Part shown: positions 1 to 9,397 of the stretch, in pieces
How the letters are laid out: each line of letters starts with the position of its first letter
Position numbering within the stretch: the stretch's first letter is position 1
DNA from: JAFGAS01 sp963809875
GTDB lineage: Bacteria > Desulfobacterota > Zymogenia > Zymogenales > Zymogenaceae
Reading direction: 5' to 3'
DNA: 64,000 nucleotides
Assembly (NCBI GenBank): GCA_963809875.1
Contig: CAWELC010000005.1
Location: 1 to 64,000, forward strand
The notes under the pieces: model-generated
Databases searched by the model: none
What the model was told of the DNA's origin: nothing
Seen by the model: the letters and a program-made list of their open reading frames with translations, nothing else
Position numbers and translations under genes: made by a program

Positions 1-24
1 TTGTGTCCCCAAAGGAGCCGCGCC

Positions 25-1717
25 ATGAACAGACCCGCCGGCAGACTCGTTTGGGGAACCTTATTCATGCTTTCGATCGCGGGGCTCGCCGGGGCCGGGG
101 GAGCGATCGAAAAGGCCCCGGCCCCCGTCCGGATGAAGGGCTTCCACATCGACATGAACATCTCTCAGTTCACCGGCCCTTACCTGAAAGAACAGCTGAA
201 GGTCCTGGCCGGACTGGGATATGACACCATCATCTGGGAGGTCGAGAACAATATCCGATGGGAGACCTGCCCGGAATGCGTCTCCCCGGACGCGTTCACC
301 AAGGCCGAATTCAAGGACATCCTCGCCTTATAGCCGCGGGTTGGGGCTCGAGCCCATCCCTTTGCTTCAGACGATCGGCCATTGCGAGTACGTCCTGAAG
401 CACGAAAAATACAAGCCGCTGGCGGAGGTCCCGGACCGGATCGACCAATACTGCCCGCAGAACCCGGCTGTCGTCCCCTTCCTCAGGAAATGGATGGACG
501 AATATCTCGAGCTCTTCGGTGACGTCAAGTATTTCCATATGGGAGCCGACGAAGCCTATACGCTCGGGGAGTGCCCCCGGTGCCGCGCCTATGCCGCCGC
601 CCACTCGCTCTCGGCTCTCTACATCGACCACATCAACGCCGTGAGCCAGCCGCTGATCGCCAGGGGCATCAGGCCGATCATCTGGGGCGACATGCTCCTC
701 CACCACCCCGAGGCGCTCGACCGCCTGTCGCGGAAGATCGTCATCCATGACTGGCTCTATGACCGATTCTACGGATTCGGCAAGGTCATGATCTGGGGCC
801 CGGGAGAGATGGCCAAGGACGAGCTCGATGCGGCGACGCTCAAGCGCTTCGGCCCATATCTCTATCCCCTCGGTGATGAGCCGGGCCGGGACCCCGACCC
901 GTTCTATACGGCGGATTACCTCGCGGCCAACGGCTTCGACGTCGTCGTCTGCCCGAGCTCGAGCTGTTACGGCGACAGCGTGTTCGCCCCGCGCACCTAT
1001 TTCCACATGAGGAACACGAACGACTCGTTCCGTAAGGGCCTGTCCGGCCGGCTCGGCGGGGCCGTCCTGACGAGCTGGACCGTACATCTGTTCCCCTGGG
1101 AGCTGCAGAGGACGTCCATCGAGCTGCCGAGGTTCATCGCCACTCATCGGGACGGCGACTTGGAAGCGTTCGAGAAGGCCTATGTCCGGGAGCATTTCGG
1201 CGTCGCCGACCCGGGCTTCTTCGCCGCGGCGGGAAAGCTCGCCACGCGGGGCCTGTTCAATTACGCCGCCGACCTGGGCTTCTTCAAGGATGCCCGGCCG
1301 GCGCCTCGGGAATATGTCGAGCGCCGCGTCGAGGAGATCGCGAAAGCGGGCGAGCTCGGGAAGGAGCTCGAAGCCTGCGAGCGCCGCCTCGCGGAATATC
1401 GCGACGGCCTCGCCCTGTTCGGGGCCTACGGCAAGGTCGCGAAGACCGGGCATGCGGAGCTCAAGGCCTGGGACCTCGCGGCAAGGAATCTCATCAACCG
1501 GGCCGAGGCCTCGCGAATACTCCTGAAGCTTCGGATGCACGGAGCCGGGCCCGAAGCCGCGGCCGAGGCAAAGCGGGTCCTTGAAGGGCTCCGGACGCTC
1601 CGCAAGGAGACAGCGGCCGCCATCGCGACCGAGGTGAAGCCTTCCCGGACGCGCGAGATGGTCCAATGGATGTACGATTCCATGGAATCGGCCCTGGAAA
1701 AGGCCTCGGGCCGCTAA
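25..1717 (+). CDS. GH20-like glycoside hydrolase, secreted, one frame change
   Basis: Likely exo-acting glycosidase related to family 20 beta-hexosaminidases. The ATG at 25 follows an AAAGGAG ribosome site and opens a signal peptide (hydrophobic run FMLSIAGLAGAGG). The conserved barrel motif HMGADE, which carries the Asp-Glu catalytic pair of GH20, lies near nt 536-553, and WGDM follows near 685. The first frame ends at a TAG at 331-333. The second frame continues with SRGLGLEP from about 335, so one extra T around 328-330 explains the break. The C-terminal ~200 residues are helical and Ala/Glu-rich. The next gene starts 10 bp downstream and is an HGSNAT-like acyltransferase, so aminosugar handling is a reasonable inference. 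GH20 superfamily membership is fairly sure; the exact substrate is unknown. Confidence 0.7.
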
Positions 1718-1727
1718 GGGAGGAACG

Positions 1728-2846
1728 ATGGACGCCGTGAAACCCATCTCGTCGGGAGGCCGGGTCGCTTCGCTCGATGCCCTGCGCGGCTTCGACATGT
1801 TCTGGATCATCGGCGGCGATACGGTCGTCCGCGCCCTGCCGGCGATCACGGACGCTCCCTGGACGCGCTTCCTCGCGCGGCAGGTCGAGCACAACGCCTG
1901 GGCGGGATTCACGTTCTACGACCTCATCTTCCCGCTGTTCCTGTTCATCATCGGCGCCGTGTTCCCGTTCTCCCTCCTGAAGCGGGTCGAGACCGGAAAG
2001 GCCCGGACGCGCGTCTATCTCCACATCGTCAAGCGGACCGTCCTCCTCATCCTTCTCGGCCTGATGGCGGGAGGCGTCCTCGAGCTCGACTTCGCGAACA
2101 TGCGGTGGACGGGCGTCCTTCAGCGGATCGGGATCTGCTATTTCCTCGTCGCCGTCCTCGTGCTCAACACGAAGGTGAAGACTCAGGTCGCGGTCTTCTT
2201 CGGGGTCCTCCTGCTCTATTGGGCGGCGTTGGCCCTCATCCCGGTGCCCGGGTACGGACCGGGCCAGATGACGCCGGAGGGGTTCCTCCACTCGTACATC
2301 GACCAAAGAGTGATGCCGGGGAAGATCTCGGAGGAATTCTACGGCCCAGGCGACAGCTTGGGGGCCATATCGACGTTCCCGGCCGCATGCTCCCTCTTGC
2401 TGGGCGTGTTCGCCGGCTACTGGCTGAAGGCCAGCCGGAGCAGTAAAAGCAAGGCCCTCGGCCTTCTCCTCGGCGGCGTCGCCTGTCTCGCCGTCGGCGG
2501 CCTCTGGAGCCTGGCCTTCCCCATCATCAAGCACATCTGGACGAGCACGTATGTGCTTTGGGCCGGCGGCTGGTGCCTCCTGCTCATGGCCCTGTTCTAT
2601 TGGCTCATCGACATCAAAGGCTGGAGCCGCTGGGCATTCTTCTTCGTCGTCATCGGGACGAACGCCATTCTCATCTATTTCGGCCAGGAGGTCGTCGATT
2701 TCGACGGCATCGCGAAGTTCTTCCTGACGGGCGTCCAACAGCACGCGGGCCTCATCGCGCCGCTCGTCATTCCGCTCGGCGTCCTCGCGGCGAAGTGGCT
2801 GAGCCTTCGGTTCCTCCATCGGCACAAGATCTTCTTCAAGGTCTAG
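1728..2846 (+). CDS. DUF5009 / HGSNAT-like membrane acyltransferase
   Basis: 372-residue polytopic membrane protein of the heparan-alpha-glucosaminide N-acetyltransferase-like family (COG4299). The N-terminus has the family signature SLDALRGFDMFW, followed by HNAWAGFTFYDLIFPLFLF. The His in that second motif matches the region of the catalytic His in human HGSNAT. Ten or so hydrophobic segments follow. A GGAGG ribosome site precedes the ATG by about 5 bases. Family members are thought to pass acetyl groups across a membrane to glucosamine-type sugars, which fits the GH20-like neighbour immediately upstream (10 bp gap, probable operon). The frame is intact. The acyl acceptor is not visible from sequence. 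Confidence 0.75.
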   Translation: MDAVKPISSGGRVASLDALRGFDMFWIIGGDTVVRALPAITDAPWTRFLARQVEHNAWAGFTFYDLIFPLFLFIIGAVFPFSLLKRVETGKARTRVYLHIVKRTVLLILLGLMAGGVLELDFANMRWTGVLQRIGICYFLVAVLVLNTKVKTQVAVFFGVLLLYWAALALIPVPGYGPGQMTPEGFLHSYIDQRVMPGKISEEFYGPGDSLGAISTFPAACSLLLGVFAGYWLKASRSSKSKALGLLLGGVACLAVGGLWSLAFPIIKHIWTSTYVLWAGGWCLLLMALFYWLIDIKGWSRWAFFFVVIGTNAILIYFGQEVVDFDGIAKFFLTGVQQHAGLIAPLVIPLGVLAAKWLSLRFLHRHKIFFKV

Positions 2847-2900
2847 CCTCGAGGGGCGGTCTTCTCGTCGGACCCGTGTTAATTTGGTAGAATAAGGTCG

Positions 2901-3142
2901 ATGAAGCTCGTCGTCCGGATGCCGAACTGGATCGGAGACGCTGTCATGGCCCTGCCGGTCCTCGGCTCGCTCGCGGCCTCGGGCCCCGATATCGAGGTCT
3001 GGGCGGCCGGCGAGCCGTGGGTCGGCGACCTCCTCTCCCCCGGGCTCGGCGTCAAGGGCTCGTTGACCATCGGGCGGCCCAAGGGCCTGAAAGGGCTCCG
3101 TAAGGAAGCCGCCGCGCTCAAAGAGCGCCGTTTCGATGGCCG
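2901..3142 (+). pseudogene. Heptosyltransferase (WaaF-like), N-terminal fragment
   Basis: The first ~80 residues match the start of ADP-heptose:LPS heptosyltransferases: VVRMPNWIGDAVMALPVL is the typical first strand-helix of this GT9 fold, and the alignment-like feel holds to LKERRFDG. After about nt 3142 the frame runs on to 3401, but the residues become Arg-rich and lose all family character. A full heptosyltransferase is about 330-350 residues, so roughly three quarters is missing. The break is abrupt and is followed by sequence with no coding signal, which suits either a deletion or recombination junction, or a chimeric contig join. The window gives no other LPS core genes. Confidence 0.6.
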
Positions 3143-3366
3143 ATCCTCTTGCGGGAGACGTCGAGAAATCATGCGTGCCCTGCGGCATAGGCAGGAGGGC
3201 TTTCGCCCGGTAGGGGACCGTTGTCTCAGACAAAGACAAAAACAAAATAGTTTCCTTTACACGGGCGCCCCATCAGGGGCGCCCGTATCGCTTTTCCTCC
3301 ATTCTCGTCCCGCAATCCGGGCCGACCGGGAGCGTCCCTTAAGGGATGGATTACGCGGGCTTCTTC
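3143..3366. other. Non-coding stretch after the gene fragment
   Basis: No credible coding sequence on either strand between the truncated heptosyltransferase and the clpB promoter. It holds one strong perfect hairpin, listed separately, and an A-rich tract near 3228-3248. The long antisense reading frame across this stretch (down to 1494) has no recognisable protein features and mirrors the GC-rich third positions of the plus-strand genes. Confidence 0.5.
3261..3286. terminator. Perfect GC-rich hairpin, terminator-like
   Basis: Eleven-base perfect inverted repeat (ACGGGCGCCCC / GGGGCGCCCGT) with a 4-base loop ATCA. The flanks are pyrimidine-rich but lack a strong T run, so it may be a weak terminator or one of the window's dispersed GC palindromes. 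Confidence 0.45.
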
Positions 3367-3395
3367 TTGACAAAACTCCCGTTGGTGTTTACATT
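3367..3395 (+). promoter_or_regulatory. Sigma-70-type promoter of clpB
   Basis: TTGACA at 3367-3372, a 17-base spacer and TACATT at 3390-3395, about 57 bases before the clpB ATG. The -35 is perfect and the -10 matches 4 of 6. No CIRCE element or clear heat-shock sigma consensus is visible, so heat control is not shown by sequence. Confidence 0.5.
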
Positions 3396-3451
3396 AAATA
3401 GAAACAGGATCGGGCCCGGGCGCGGGCCCGCGAAAGGGAGAATACAGACCT

Positions 3452-6043
3452 ATGATCAGACCTGATAAATTCACGACCAAGTCCCAGGAGGCCATCGCGC
3501 AGGCCGAGGACCTCGCCACGAAACGAGGCAACCAGGAGATCGTGCCGCAGCATCTGCTGGCGGCGCTGCTGGCCCAGGCCGACGGGATAGTTGTGCCTAT
3601 TCTCAGGAAGCTGGGAGCTTCGCCGGAGGCATTATCCGGGGAGGCCGAGAGCCTGATAGATCGCCTCCCGCGAGTTGAAGGCCCCGGGGCGTCCGGCCCC
3701 CACGTCTCCGCCGAGCTCAAGCGGGTGCTGGAAAAGGCCTTTACCGTCGCCGATACCCTGAAGGACGACTACGTCAGCACGGAGCACCTGCTGATAGCGA
3801 TGGCCGATGAAAAGGGCGGCCAGGTCTCGGGGATGCTGTCGACCCACGGCGTAACAAAGGAATCGGTGCTGGCATCCCTCAAGGATATCCGGGGGAGCCA
3901 GAGGATCACCGACCCCGACCCGGAGGGGAAGTTCCAGGCCCTGGAGAAATATGCGAAGGACTTGACGGAGCTGGCCCGGCGCGGGAAGCTCGACCCGGTC
4001 ATCGGCCGCGATGAGGAGATCAGGCGGGTTATCCAGGTGCTCTCGCGGCGTACCAAGAACAACCCTGTGCTCATCGGTGAGCCGGGAGTCGGGAAGACCG
4101 CTATCGTGGAGGGGCTCGCCCAGCGCATCGTCTCGGGCGACATCCCCGAGGGACTCAGGAATAAGAGGCTGTTGGCCCTGGACATCGGTTCCATGGTGGC
4201 CGGCGCCAAGTACCGGGGCGAGTTCGAGGACAGGCTCAAGGCGGTCCTCAAGGAGATCATCGCGTCCGAAGGCGATATCATACTCTTCATCGATGAGATG
4301 CACACGGTCGTCGGCGCCGGGGCCGCCGAGGGTTCCGTGGATGCCTCAAACATGCTCAAGCCGCCGTTGGCCAGGGGCGAGCTTCACTGCGTGGGCGCCA
4401 CCACCATAAACGAATATCGCAAATACGTCGAGAAGGACCCGGCGTTGGAGCGGCGCTTCCAGCCGGTGATGGTGCGCGAGCCGTCGGTAGAGGACACGAT
4501 CTCGATCCTCCGGGGGCTCAAGGAAAAGTACGAGGTGCATCACGGCATCAAGATCCAGGATAGCGCCCTGATCGCCGCGGCGACCCTGTCGGCCCGCTAC
4601 ATCACGGACCGATTCCTGCCCGACAAGGCTATCGACCTGGTGGACGAGGCTGCCTCCAAGCTCCGCATCGAGATCGACTCCATGCCCACGGAGATCGATG
4701 AGATCGAGAGAAAGATCATGCAGCTGGAGATCGAGCGGCAGGCGCTCAAGAAGGAAAAAGACGAGGCCTCGCGCGAGCGGCTCGCAAAGATCGAGGGGGA
4801 GCTCGCGGCGCTCAAGGAGAAAGTCACGGGGCTCAAAGCCCACTGGCTTTCGGAAAAAGAGATCATCAATGCGATCGGGGAGACCAAGGCCAGGATCGAA
4901 GAGAACAAGACCCTCGAGAAGAAGGCCGAGCGCGAGGGGAACCTGGAAGAGGCCGCAAAGATCAGATACGGGGTCTTGATCGATCTGGAGAAGAAGCTGG
5001 CCGAGTCCACCGAAAAGCTCGGCTCCCTGCAGAAAGATACGAAGATGCTCACCGAGGAGGTCGAAGCCGAGGATATCGCCCAGGTCATCTCCAAATGGAC
5101 CGGCATTCCCATCTCGCGGCTCCTGGAGGGGGAGGTCGCCAAGCTCCTGACTATGGAAGACCGTCTCAGGCAGCGGGTGGTGGGCCAGGACGAGGCGATT
5201 CGCGCGGTATCGGACGCGATCCGGCGCGCGCGGGCGGGGCTTTCGGATCCCAACAGGCCTATCGGCTCCTTCATCTTCCTGGGGCCCACCGGGGTGGGGA
5301 AAACCGAGCTTTCGAGGGCGTTGGCGGAGTTCCTGTTTGACGACGAGCGGGCGATGATCCGCATAGACATGAGCGAGTTCATGGAAAAGCACTCGGTGGC
5401 CCGGCTCATCGGGGCCCCCCCGGGATACGTCGGATACGAGGAGGGGGGCTACCTCACCGAGTCTGTCAGGCGCAGGCCGTACGCCGTCATCCTTTTCGAC
5501 GAGATCGAGAAGGCGCACCCGGATGTCTTCAACGTCATGCTCCAGATACTGGACGACGGCAGGCTCACCGACGGTCAGGGTAAGACGGTTGATTTCAAGA
5601 ACACGGTCATTATCATGACCTCAAACATCGGCAGCCACTTTATCATCGAGCTGGGTCAGACAAACCCCGAGGAGATGAGGCTCAGGGTCATGGACACGCT
5701 CAAGACGACGTTTCGGCCGGAATTTCTCAACCGTATCGATGAGATCATCTTTTTCAACGGGCTTGACCTGGCCGAGATAAAGGAGATTATAAAGATCCAG
5801 GTGCATCACATACAGGATCTCCTGGCCGAGCGAAAGATCGGCCTGGAGCTGACGGACGGCGCGGTCGAGATGCTGGCGCGGGAGGGATTTGATCCCCAAT
5901 ACGGCGCCCGACCGCTCAAGAGGGTCCTCCAGAAGGAGGTGCAGAACCCACTGGCCACGATGATTCTCAAGGGTGAGTTTGCCGGCGGCGACACGGTGAT
6001 CGTAACGGTGGAAGGAAAGAGTATCGGTTTTAAGAAGAAATAG
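3452..6043 (+). CDS. clpB: ATP-dependent disaggregase ClpB
   Basis: 863 residues, the usual ClpB length. It is a cytosolic Hsp100 hexamer that, with DnaK, threads and rescues aggregated proteins. Domains in order: N-terminal Clp repeat domain (about 1-150), first AAA+ module with Walker A GEPGVGKT near 209-216, a coiled-coil middle domain rich in Glu/Lys (about 405-530, the feature that separates ClpB from ClpA/ClpC), and second AAA+ module with GPTGVGKTE near 611-619. Arg-finger region, RIDMSEF and the D2-small region are in place. Start ATG follows AAAGGGAG. The frame is clean throughout, unlike many neighbours. Monocistronic by context, with its own promoter upstream and a hairpin downstream. 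Confidence 0.97.
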   Translation: MIRPDKFTTKSQEAIAQAEDLATKRGNQEIVPQHLLAALLAQADGIVVPILRKLGASPEALSGEAESLIDRLPRVEGPGASGPHVSAELKRVLEKAFTVADTLKDDYVSTEHLLIAMADEKGGQVSGMLSTHGVTKESVLASLKDIRGSQRITDPDPEGKFQALEKYAKDLTELARRGKLDPVIGRDEEIRRVIQVLSRRTKNNPVLIGEPGVGKTAIVEGLAQRIVSGDIPEGLRNKRLLALDIGSMVAGAKYRGEFEDRLKAVLKEIIASEGDIILFIDEMHTVVGAGAAEGSVDASNMLKPPLARGELHCVGATTINEYRKYVEKDPALERRFQPVMVREPSVEDTISILRGLKEKYEVHHGIKIQDSALIAAATLSARYITDRFLPDKAIDLVDEAASKLRIEIDSMPTEIDEIERKIMQLEIERQALKKEKDEASRERLAKIEGELAALKEKVTGLKAHWLSEKEIINAIGETKARIEENKTLEKKAEREGNLEEAAKIRYGVLIDLEKKLAESTEKLGSLQKDTKMLTEEVEAEDIAQVISKWTGIPISRLLEGEVAKLLTMEDRLRQRVVGQDEAIRAVSDAIRRARAGLSDPNRPIGSFIFLGPTGVGKTELSRALAEFLFDDERAMIRIDMSEFMEKHSVARLIGAPPGYVGYEEGGYLTESVRRRPYAVILFDEIEKAHPDVFNVMLQILDDGRLTDGQGKTVDFKNTVIIMTSNIGSHFIIELGQTNPEEMRLRVMDTLKTTFRPEFLNRIDEIIFFNGLDLAEIKEIIKIQVHHIQDLLAERKIGLELTDGAVEMLAREGFDPQYGARPLKRVLQKEVQNPLATMILKGEFAGGDTVIVTVEGKSIGFKKK

Positions 6044-6127
6044 TCCGGTAAACGGCGCACACTGGCATCAGGGGCGACTTTGAATAGTAGATCAGAGTCG
6101 CCGGAAAAGGTGCACCTATAACGTGCA

Positions 6128-6150
6128 GGGGCGGTTCAATAGACCGCCCC
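6128..6150. terminator. Hairpin between convergent clpB and bcp
   Basis: GGGGCGGT / ACCGCCCC stem with a 7-base loop, followed by ATTGTTT. A second smaller inverted repeat (GGCGACT / AGTCGCC) lies near 6074-6103. Placed between two convergent genes, they probably serve as bidirectional terminators. The arm also belongs to the GGGCGG palindrome class seen at 18.3 and 51.4-51.6 kb. Confidence 0.5.
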
Positions 6151-6196
6151 ATTGTTTCAGCAAAGATCATCTCGAAAATCGGAGATATCCCCGCAT

Positions 6197-6661
6197 CTAC
6201 TGCAAGGCCTTCAGCCGCTCCATCACGGCTTTCGCGTGATTCTCCACGTGTACCTTATCCCAAACCTCGCGCACTTTGCCTTTTGGGTCGATAAGAAAGG
6301 TCGAGCGGATCGTCCCCTCGTATTCCTTCCCGTAGAGCTTCTTTTTCCCCCAGACACCCCAGTCGTTGACGACCCGATGTTCCCTGTCGGAGAGAAGGGT
6401 GATGGTGAGGGAGTGTTTCTGCACGAAGTCCCGGTGGCTCTCGGGAGAATCGACACTCACGCCGAGGATTTCGGCGTTCAGCTTTTTAAATTCCTCTTTC
6501 ATCCTGGAAAAGTCGGCCGCCTCGATCGTGCAGCCGCTCGTGTTGTCCTTGGGATAGAAATAGAGGACGACCCACCGGCCGCTAAAATCCTTAAGGCAGA
6601 CCTCTTTTTCGTCCTTATCGGGTATGCAGAAACCCGGCGCGCTATCTCCTACCTTGGTCAT
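6197..6661 (-). CDS. bcp: Peroxiredoxin, BCP/PrxQ family
   Basis: 154-residue thiol peroxidase that reduces hydrogen peroxide and organic peroxides in the cytosol. The peroxidatic site is PKDNTSGCT with Cys44. In typical BCP proteins the resolving Cys sits five residues later; here that position (49) is Ala, so this is a 1-Cys variant unless Cys12 or Cys22 acts instead. The rest of the fold (FLIDPKGKVR near the C-terminus) is standard. A strong AAGGAGG ribosome site precedes the ATG. It converges on clpB and is probably monocistronic. Confidence 0.92.
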   Translation of the reverse strand: MTKVGDSAPGFCIPDKDEKEVCLKDFSGRWVVLYFYPKDNTSGCTIEAADFSRMKEEFKKLNAEILGVSVDSPESHRDFVQKHSLTITLLSDREHRVVNDWGVWGKKKLYGKEYEGTIRSTFLIDPKGKVREVWDKVHVENHAKAVMERLKALQ

Positions 6662-6791
6662 GGCATCCTCCTTCGTAGATTACGTGTCCCAAACAGCCGG
6701 ACGTACCGATGTCCTGGATTCTTTGCCTATTTAGATGGATAGGCGGACTGAAGGTATCGCCCTGCATCGACGAATCTGTTATAATGATACC

Positions 6792-7671
6792 ATGATTTGT
6801 GTACTCTGTCCCCGCGAATGTGGGGTGGACCGCTCCGTGAAGCCGGGCCTGTGCGGCGCGTCCGACCGGATGAAGGCCGCTCTTGCCGTTCCTTTTTTCT
6901 TCGAGGAGCCGCCTATCAGCGGCACCAAGGGGTGCGGGGCCGTCTTCTTTTCCCACTGCAACCTCTCGTGCGTCTTTTGCCAGAACCATGAGATATCGGC
7001 GGGAGGATTCGGCCGTGAGATCACGATCCGGGGGTTGGCCCGGATCCTTTTGCGCCTCAGGGACGAAGGGGTCCACACGATCAACCTCATCTCCCCGACC
7101 CCGTATACCGATCTGATTGCCGGCGTGCTTCGGGATCTACGAGGAGCGCTTGGGATTCCCGTAGTCTGGAATTCGAACGGATACGAGAAGGTAGAGACGC
7201 TTGCGGCGCTGGAAGGGCTGGTCGATGTCTATCTGCCTGACATGAAATATGTTACGGAAAAGGCGGCCCGGCTCTGTTCGGGAGCGCCGGACTACCCGAC
7301 GGTTGCCGCGGCGGCAATCGGGGAGATGCAGCGTCAGGTGGGAGACCTGGTGATAGGCGACGACGGTATCGCCCGGCGGGGAATCATGATCCGCCATCTC
7401 GTTCTGCCGGGGATGGTGGATGAGAGCAAGCGGGTCCTCTTGTGGATCGCCGAACACCTCGGGACCGGGACCTCTGTAAGCCTCATGACCCAGTATTATC
7501 CGACCCATCGGGCCAAGCTCTTGGCCGGTCTTGACCGGCCGCTCTCTGCGGGAGGAGTACGAAGAGGTCTGCGGATACGCGATCTCTCTCGGTTTCGAGA
7601 ACGGCTGGTTTCAGGAAGAGGGTGCTCCCGATGCGGAATTCACGCCCCGGTTTGACCTGCGGGGACTATAA
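6792..7671 (+). CDS. PflA-like radical SAM protein (COG1313), 3' frame change
   Basis: Radical SAM enzyme of the uncharacterised pyruvate-formate-lyase-activase-like group. The cluster motif CNLSCVFC (Cys56, 60, 63) is typical. An extra N-terminal Cys set (Cys3, 6, 10 and 21, in CVLCPREC and GLCG) is the hallmark of this subgroup and probably binds metal. ATG 6792 starts directly at MICVLCP, which fits the family start. Near 7545 the frame shifts: the conserved end (REEYEEVCGYAISLGF, then DLRGL) continues in another frame to a TAA at 7669-7671. Loss of one CT unit would explain it. The substrate is unknown; many relatives sit beside AmmeMemoRadiSam genes, but none is here. Confidence 0.8.
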
Positions 7672-7683
7672 TCGAAGAGCTTA

Positions 7684-8336
7684 CTACGAATTGGACCGCC
7701 GGTCGAGCGCGTGTATGATACGCCCGGTCACCTGATCGGGGCTTGCGGCTCCGTCGATCTCGATGAGCTTGCGGCGCTTCGATAGTAGTCCAGGAGGGGG
7801 AGCGTCTGCCCGGTGTACTCGTCCATCCGCACCCGCACCGTCGGCTCCTCGTCGTCGGGGCGCGTGAAAAGGGAGCCGCCGCACCGGTCGCACACGTCCG
7901 GCATTTTCGGCGGGGCGTCGGTCCTGTGGTAGACCGCCCCGCACGCGCATGACAGCCGTCCCGATATCCGGCGAACGACCTCGTCGACTGAGACCGACAG
8001 GAAGACTACGGCCTCCGGCAGCCCCAGGGTGGTGAGCATCTCGGCCTGTTTTTGCGTCCTCGGGAAGCCGTCCAGGACGCAGCCCCGGCCCGCGTCGGCA
8101 AGCCCGATGAGCCGGTCCCTCATCATATCGGTGACCAGGTGGGTAGGCCCGAGCTCACCCTTACGCGTCGCCTCCTCGAAGGCCTTTCCCAATTCCGTAC
8201 CCATGCGGATATTTTCGCGGATGATATCACCCGAGGAGAGATGTACGAGACCAAGCCGCTCGGCCAGGACTCGGGCCTGGGTTCCCTTGCCGCACCCCGG
8301 CGGGCCCATGAGCGCGATCGTGGGCGGATGATCCAT
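7684..8336 (-). CDS. adk: Adenylate kinase, C-terminal frame change
   Basis: Interconverts ATP + AMP and two ADP in the cytosol. P-loop GPPGCGKGT is at residues 11-19, the AMP-site DGFPRT follows, and the LID carries Cys pairs (CAC and CDRC), that is a zinc-type LID with an unusual C-x-C first pair. The main frame ends in junk after LLDYYR. The other frame continues KRRKLIEIDG to a natural end at 7684, so one A is missing near 7780. Corrected length is about 217 residues, normal for the long form. It converges with the radical SAM gene upstream on the plus strand. Confidence 0.9.
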
Positions 8337-8473
8337 CGTGACGCCTTCTCCCGGTTACTCGTGATTCCCTTTTGGCAAGCCTCCGGTTCGACCATGGGCG
8401 CTCCGTCCACACCTGCCGACCCGCTTCTGCTGAATAATCAAGCCCTGCCCTTATCAGCGGCGGGCCGTAAAGA

Positions 8474-9397
8474 TCAGAACTTATAGGAGGCAAGGAACGC
8501 CCCCAGAGCCCGCTCGTATTCGGAGCGCATCTCCCGGAATCCCCGATGGTGGCCGAGGCCTTCAAAGACCAGCGACTCCTTTGGGCCGCTGTAGGCATCC
8601 AGCAGTCGTTTCTGGTCGTCGAAGGGCACGACCTCGTCGGCGGTGCACATGATGAAGAGGACCGGGATAGAAAGACCCGCCGTGTGGGCTATCGGGTTTC
8701 CCGCCTCGAAGTCCGCCCCGCTTCTCAGCCTGGCCAGGACGAGCGCGCCGGGAAGCAGAAACGGCGTTGCGGCACCGACAACCTTCTCGGAGTTAACGCG
8801 GATGCTGTTCGGAACATCGGCGATACCCGAATCGAAGATCAGCAGATCCAGGGATGAGGGATCTGACTTCCCGGCCTCCATCGCCGCAAGATAGGCGGCG
8901 GTCGCCCCCATGGATAACGCGAAGCATCCGACCTTCTTTTCGGGACCGATTCCGTGACCGGCGAGGAAGTCCAGCGCCCCCAGTACGTCGTTTCGCTCCT
9001 TGTCTCCAAACGTGACAAAGGCCGGGGTGCTCTCGCCGTGTCCCCTCAAGTCCAGCATGAGAACCGATATCCCTCGATCGATAAACAGGGGCGCGTAACC
9101 CACGAGCGCCTTCTTGTTCGTTCCGCGTCCGTGGACGAGGATAAAGGCGCGATCAGAGCCGGGGACCTCGATCCACCACCCGGAAAGAGTGATTCCGGGA
9201 TCCCGGGACGGAAATGTCACGGCCTCGGCCTCGAGAGCCACCTCGCCCGGTATGATCGGGCCGTACTCGGCCTTCAGCTCTTCGTCGGTCATCAGAGCGG
9301 GGAAGAGGAGCTGATTGGAGAAATAGTATGAAACGCCGACGTAGGCGGCGCCGATAATAAGCACGACGACCGTAAGGGAGAAAATGATCTTCTTCAT
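8474..9397 (-). CDS. Membrane-anchored alpha/beta hydrolase
   Basis: 307 residues from the ATG at 9397. An uncleaved N-terminal membrane segment (about 4-25) is followed by an alpha/beta-hydrolase domain. LVHGRGTN gives the oxyanion loop, LRGHGES is the typical second motif, Ser162 in FALSMG is the likely nucleophile, Asp254 in CTADEVVP the acid, and His283 or His284 in GLGHHRGF the base. The nucleophile elbow reads A-x-S-x-G rather than the usual G-x-S-x-G. The start codon overlaps the stop of the small Cys protein upstream as ATGA, so the two are translationally coupled. The substrate is unknown; YqkD/FrsA-type esterases are the nearest description. Confidence 0.8.
   Translation of the reverse strand: MKKIIFSLTVVVLIIGAAYVGVSYYFSNQLLFPALMTDEELKAEYGPIIPGEVALEAEAVTFPSRDPGITLSGWWIEVPGSDRAFILVHGRGTNKKALVGYAPLFIDRGISVLMLDLRGHGESTPAFVTFGDKERNDVLGALDFLAGHGIGPEKKVGCFALSMGATAAYLAAMEAGKSDPSSLDLLIFDSGIADVPNSIRVNSEKVVGAATPFLLPGALVLARLRSGADFEAGNPIAHTAGLSIPVLFIMCTADEVVPFDDQKRLLDAYSGPKESLVFEGLGHHRGFREMRSEYERALGAFLASYKF

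Noticed and set aside
311..1912. 533-codon minus-strand open frame opposite the GH20-like gene
   Set aside because: No conserved motif, Arg/Gly/Pro-rich composition typical of antisense frames in GC-rich genes, and the plus strand encodes clear GH20 motifs.
1494..3245. 583-codon minus-strand open frame
   Set aside because: Highly charged Glu/Asp/Arg translation that mirrors the membrane acyltransferase gene on the other strand; no start or domain support.
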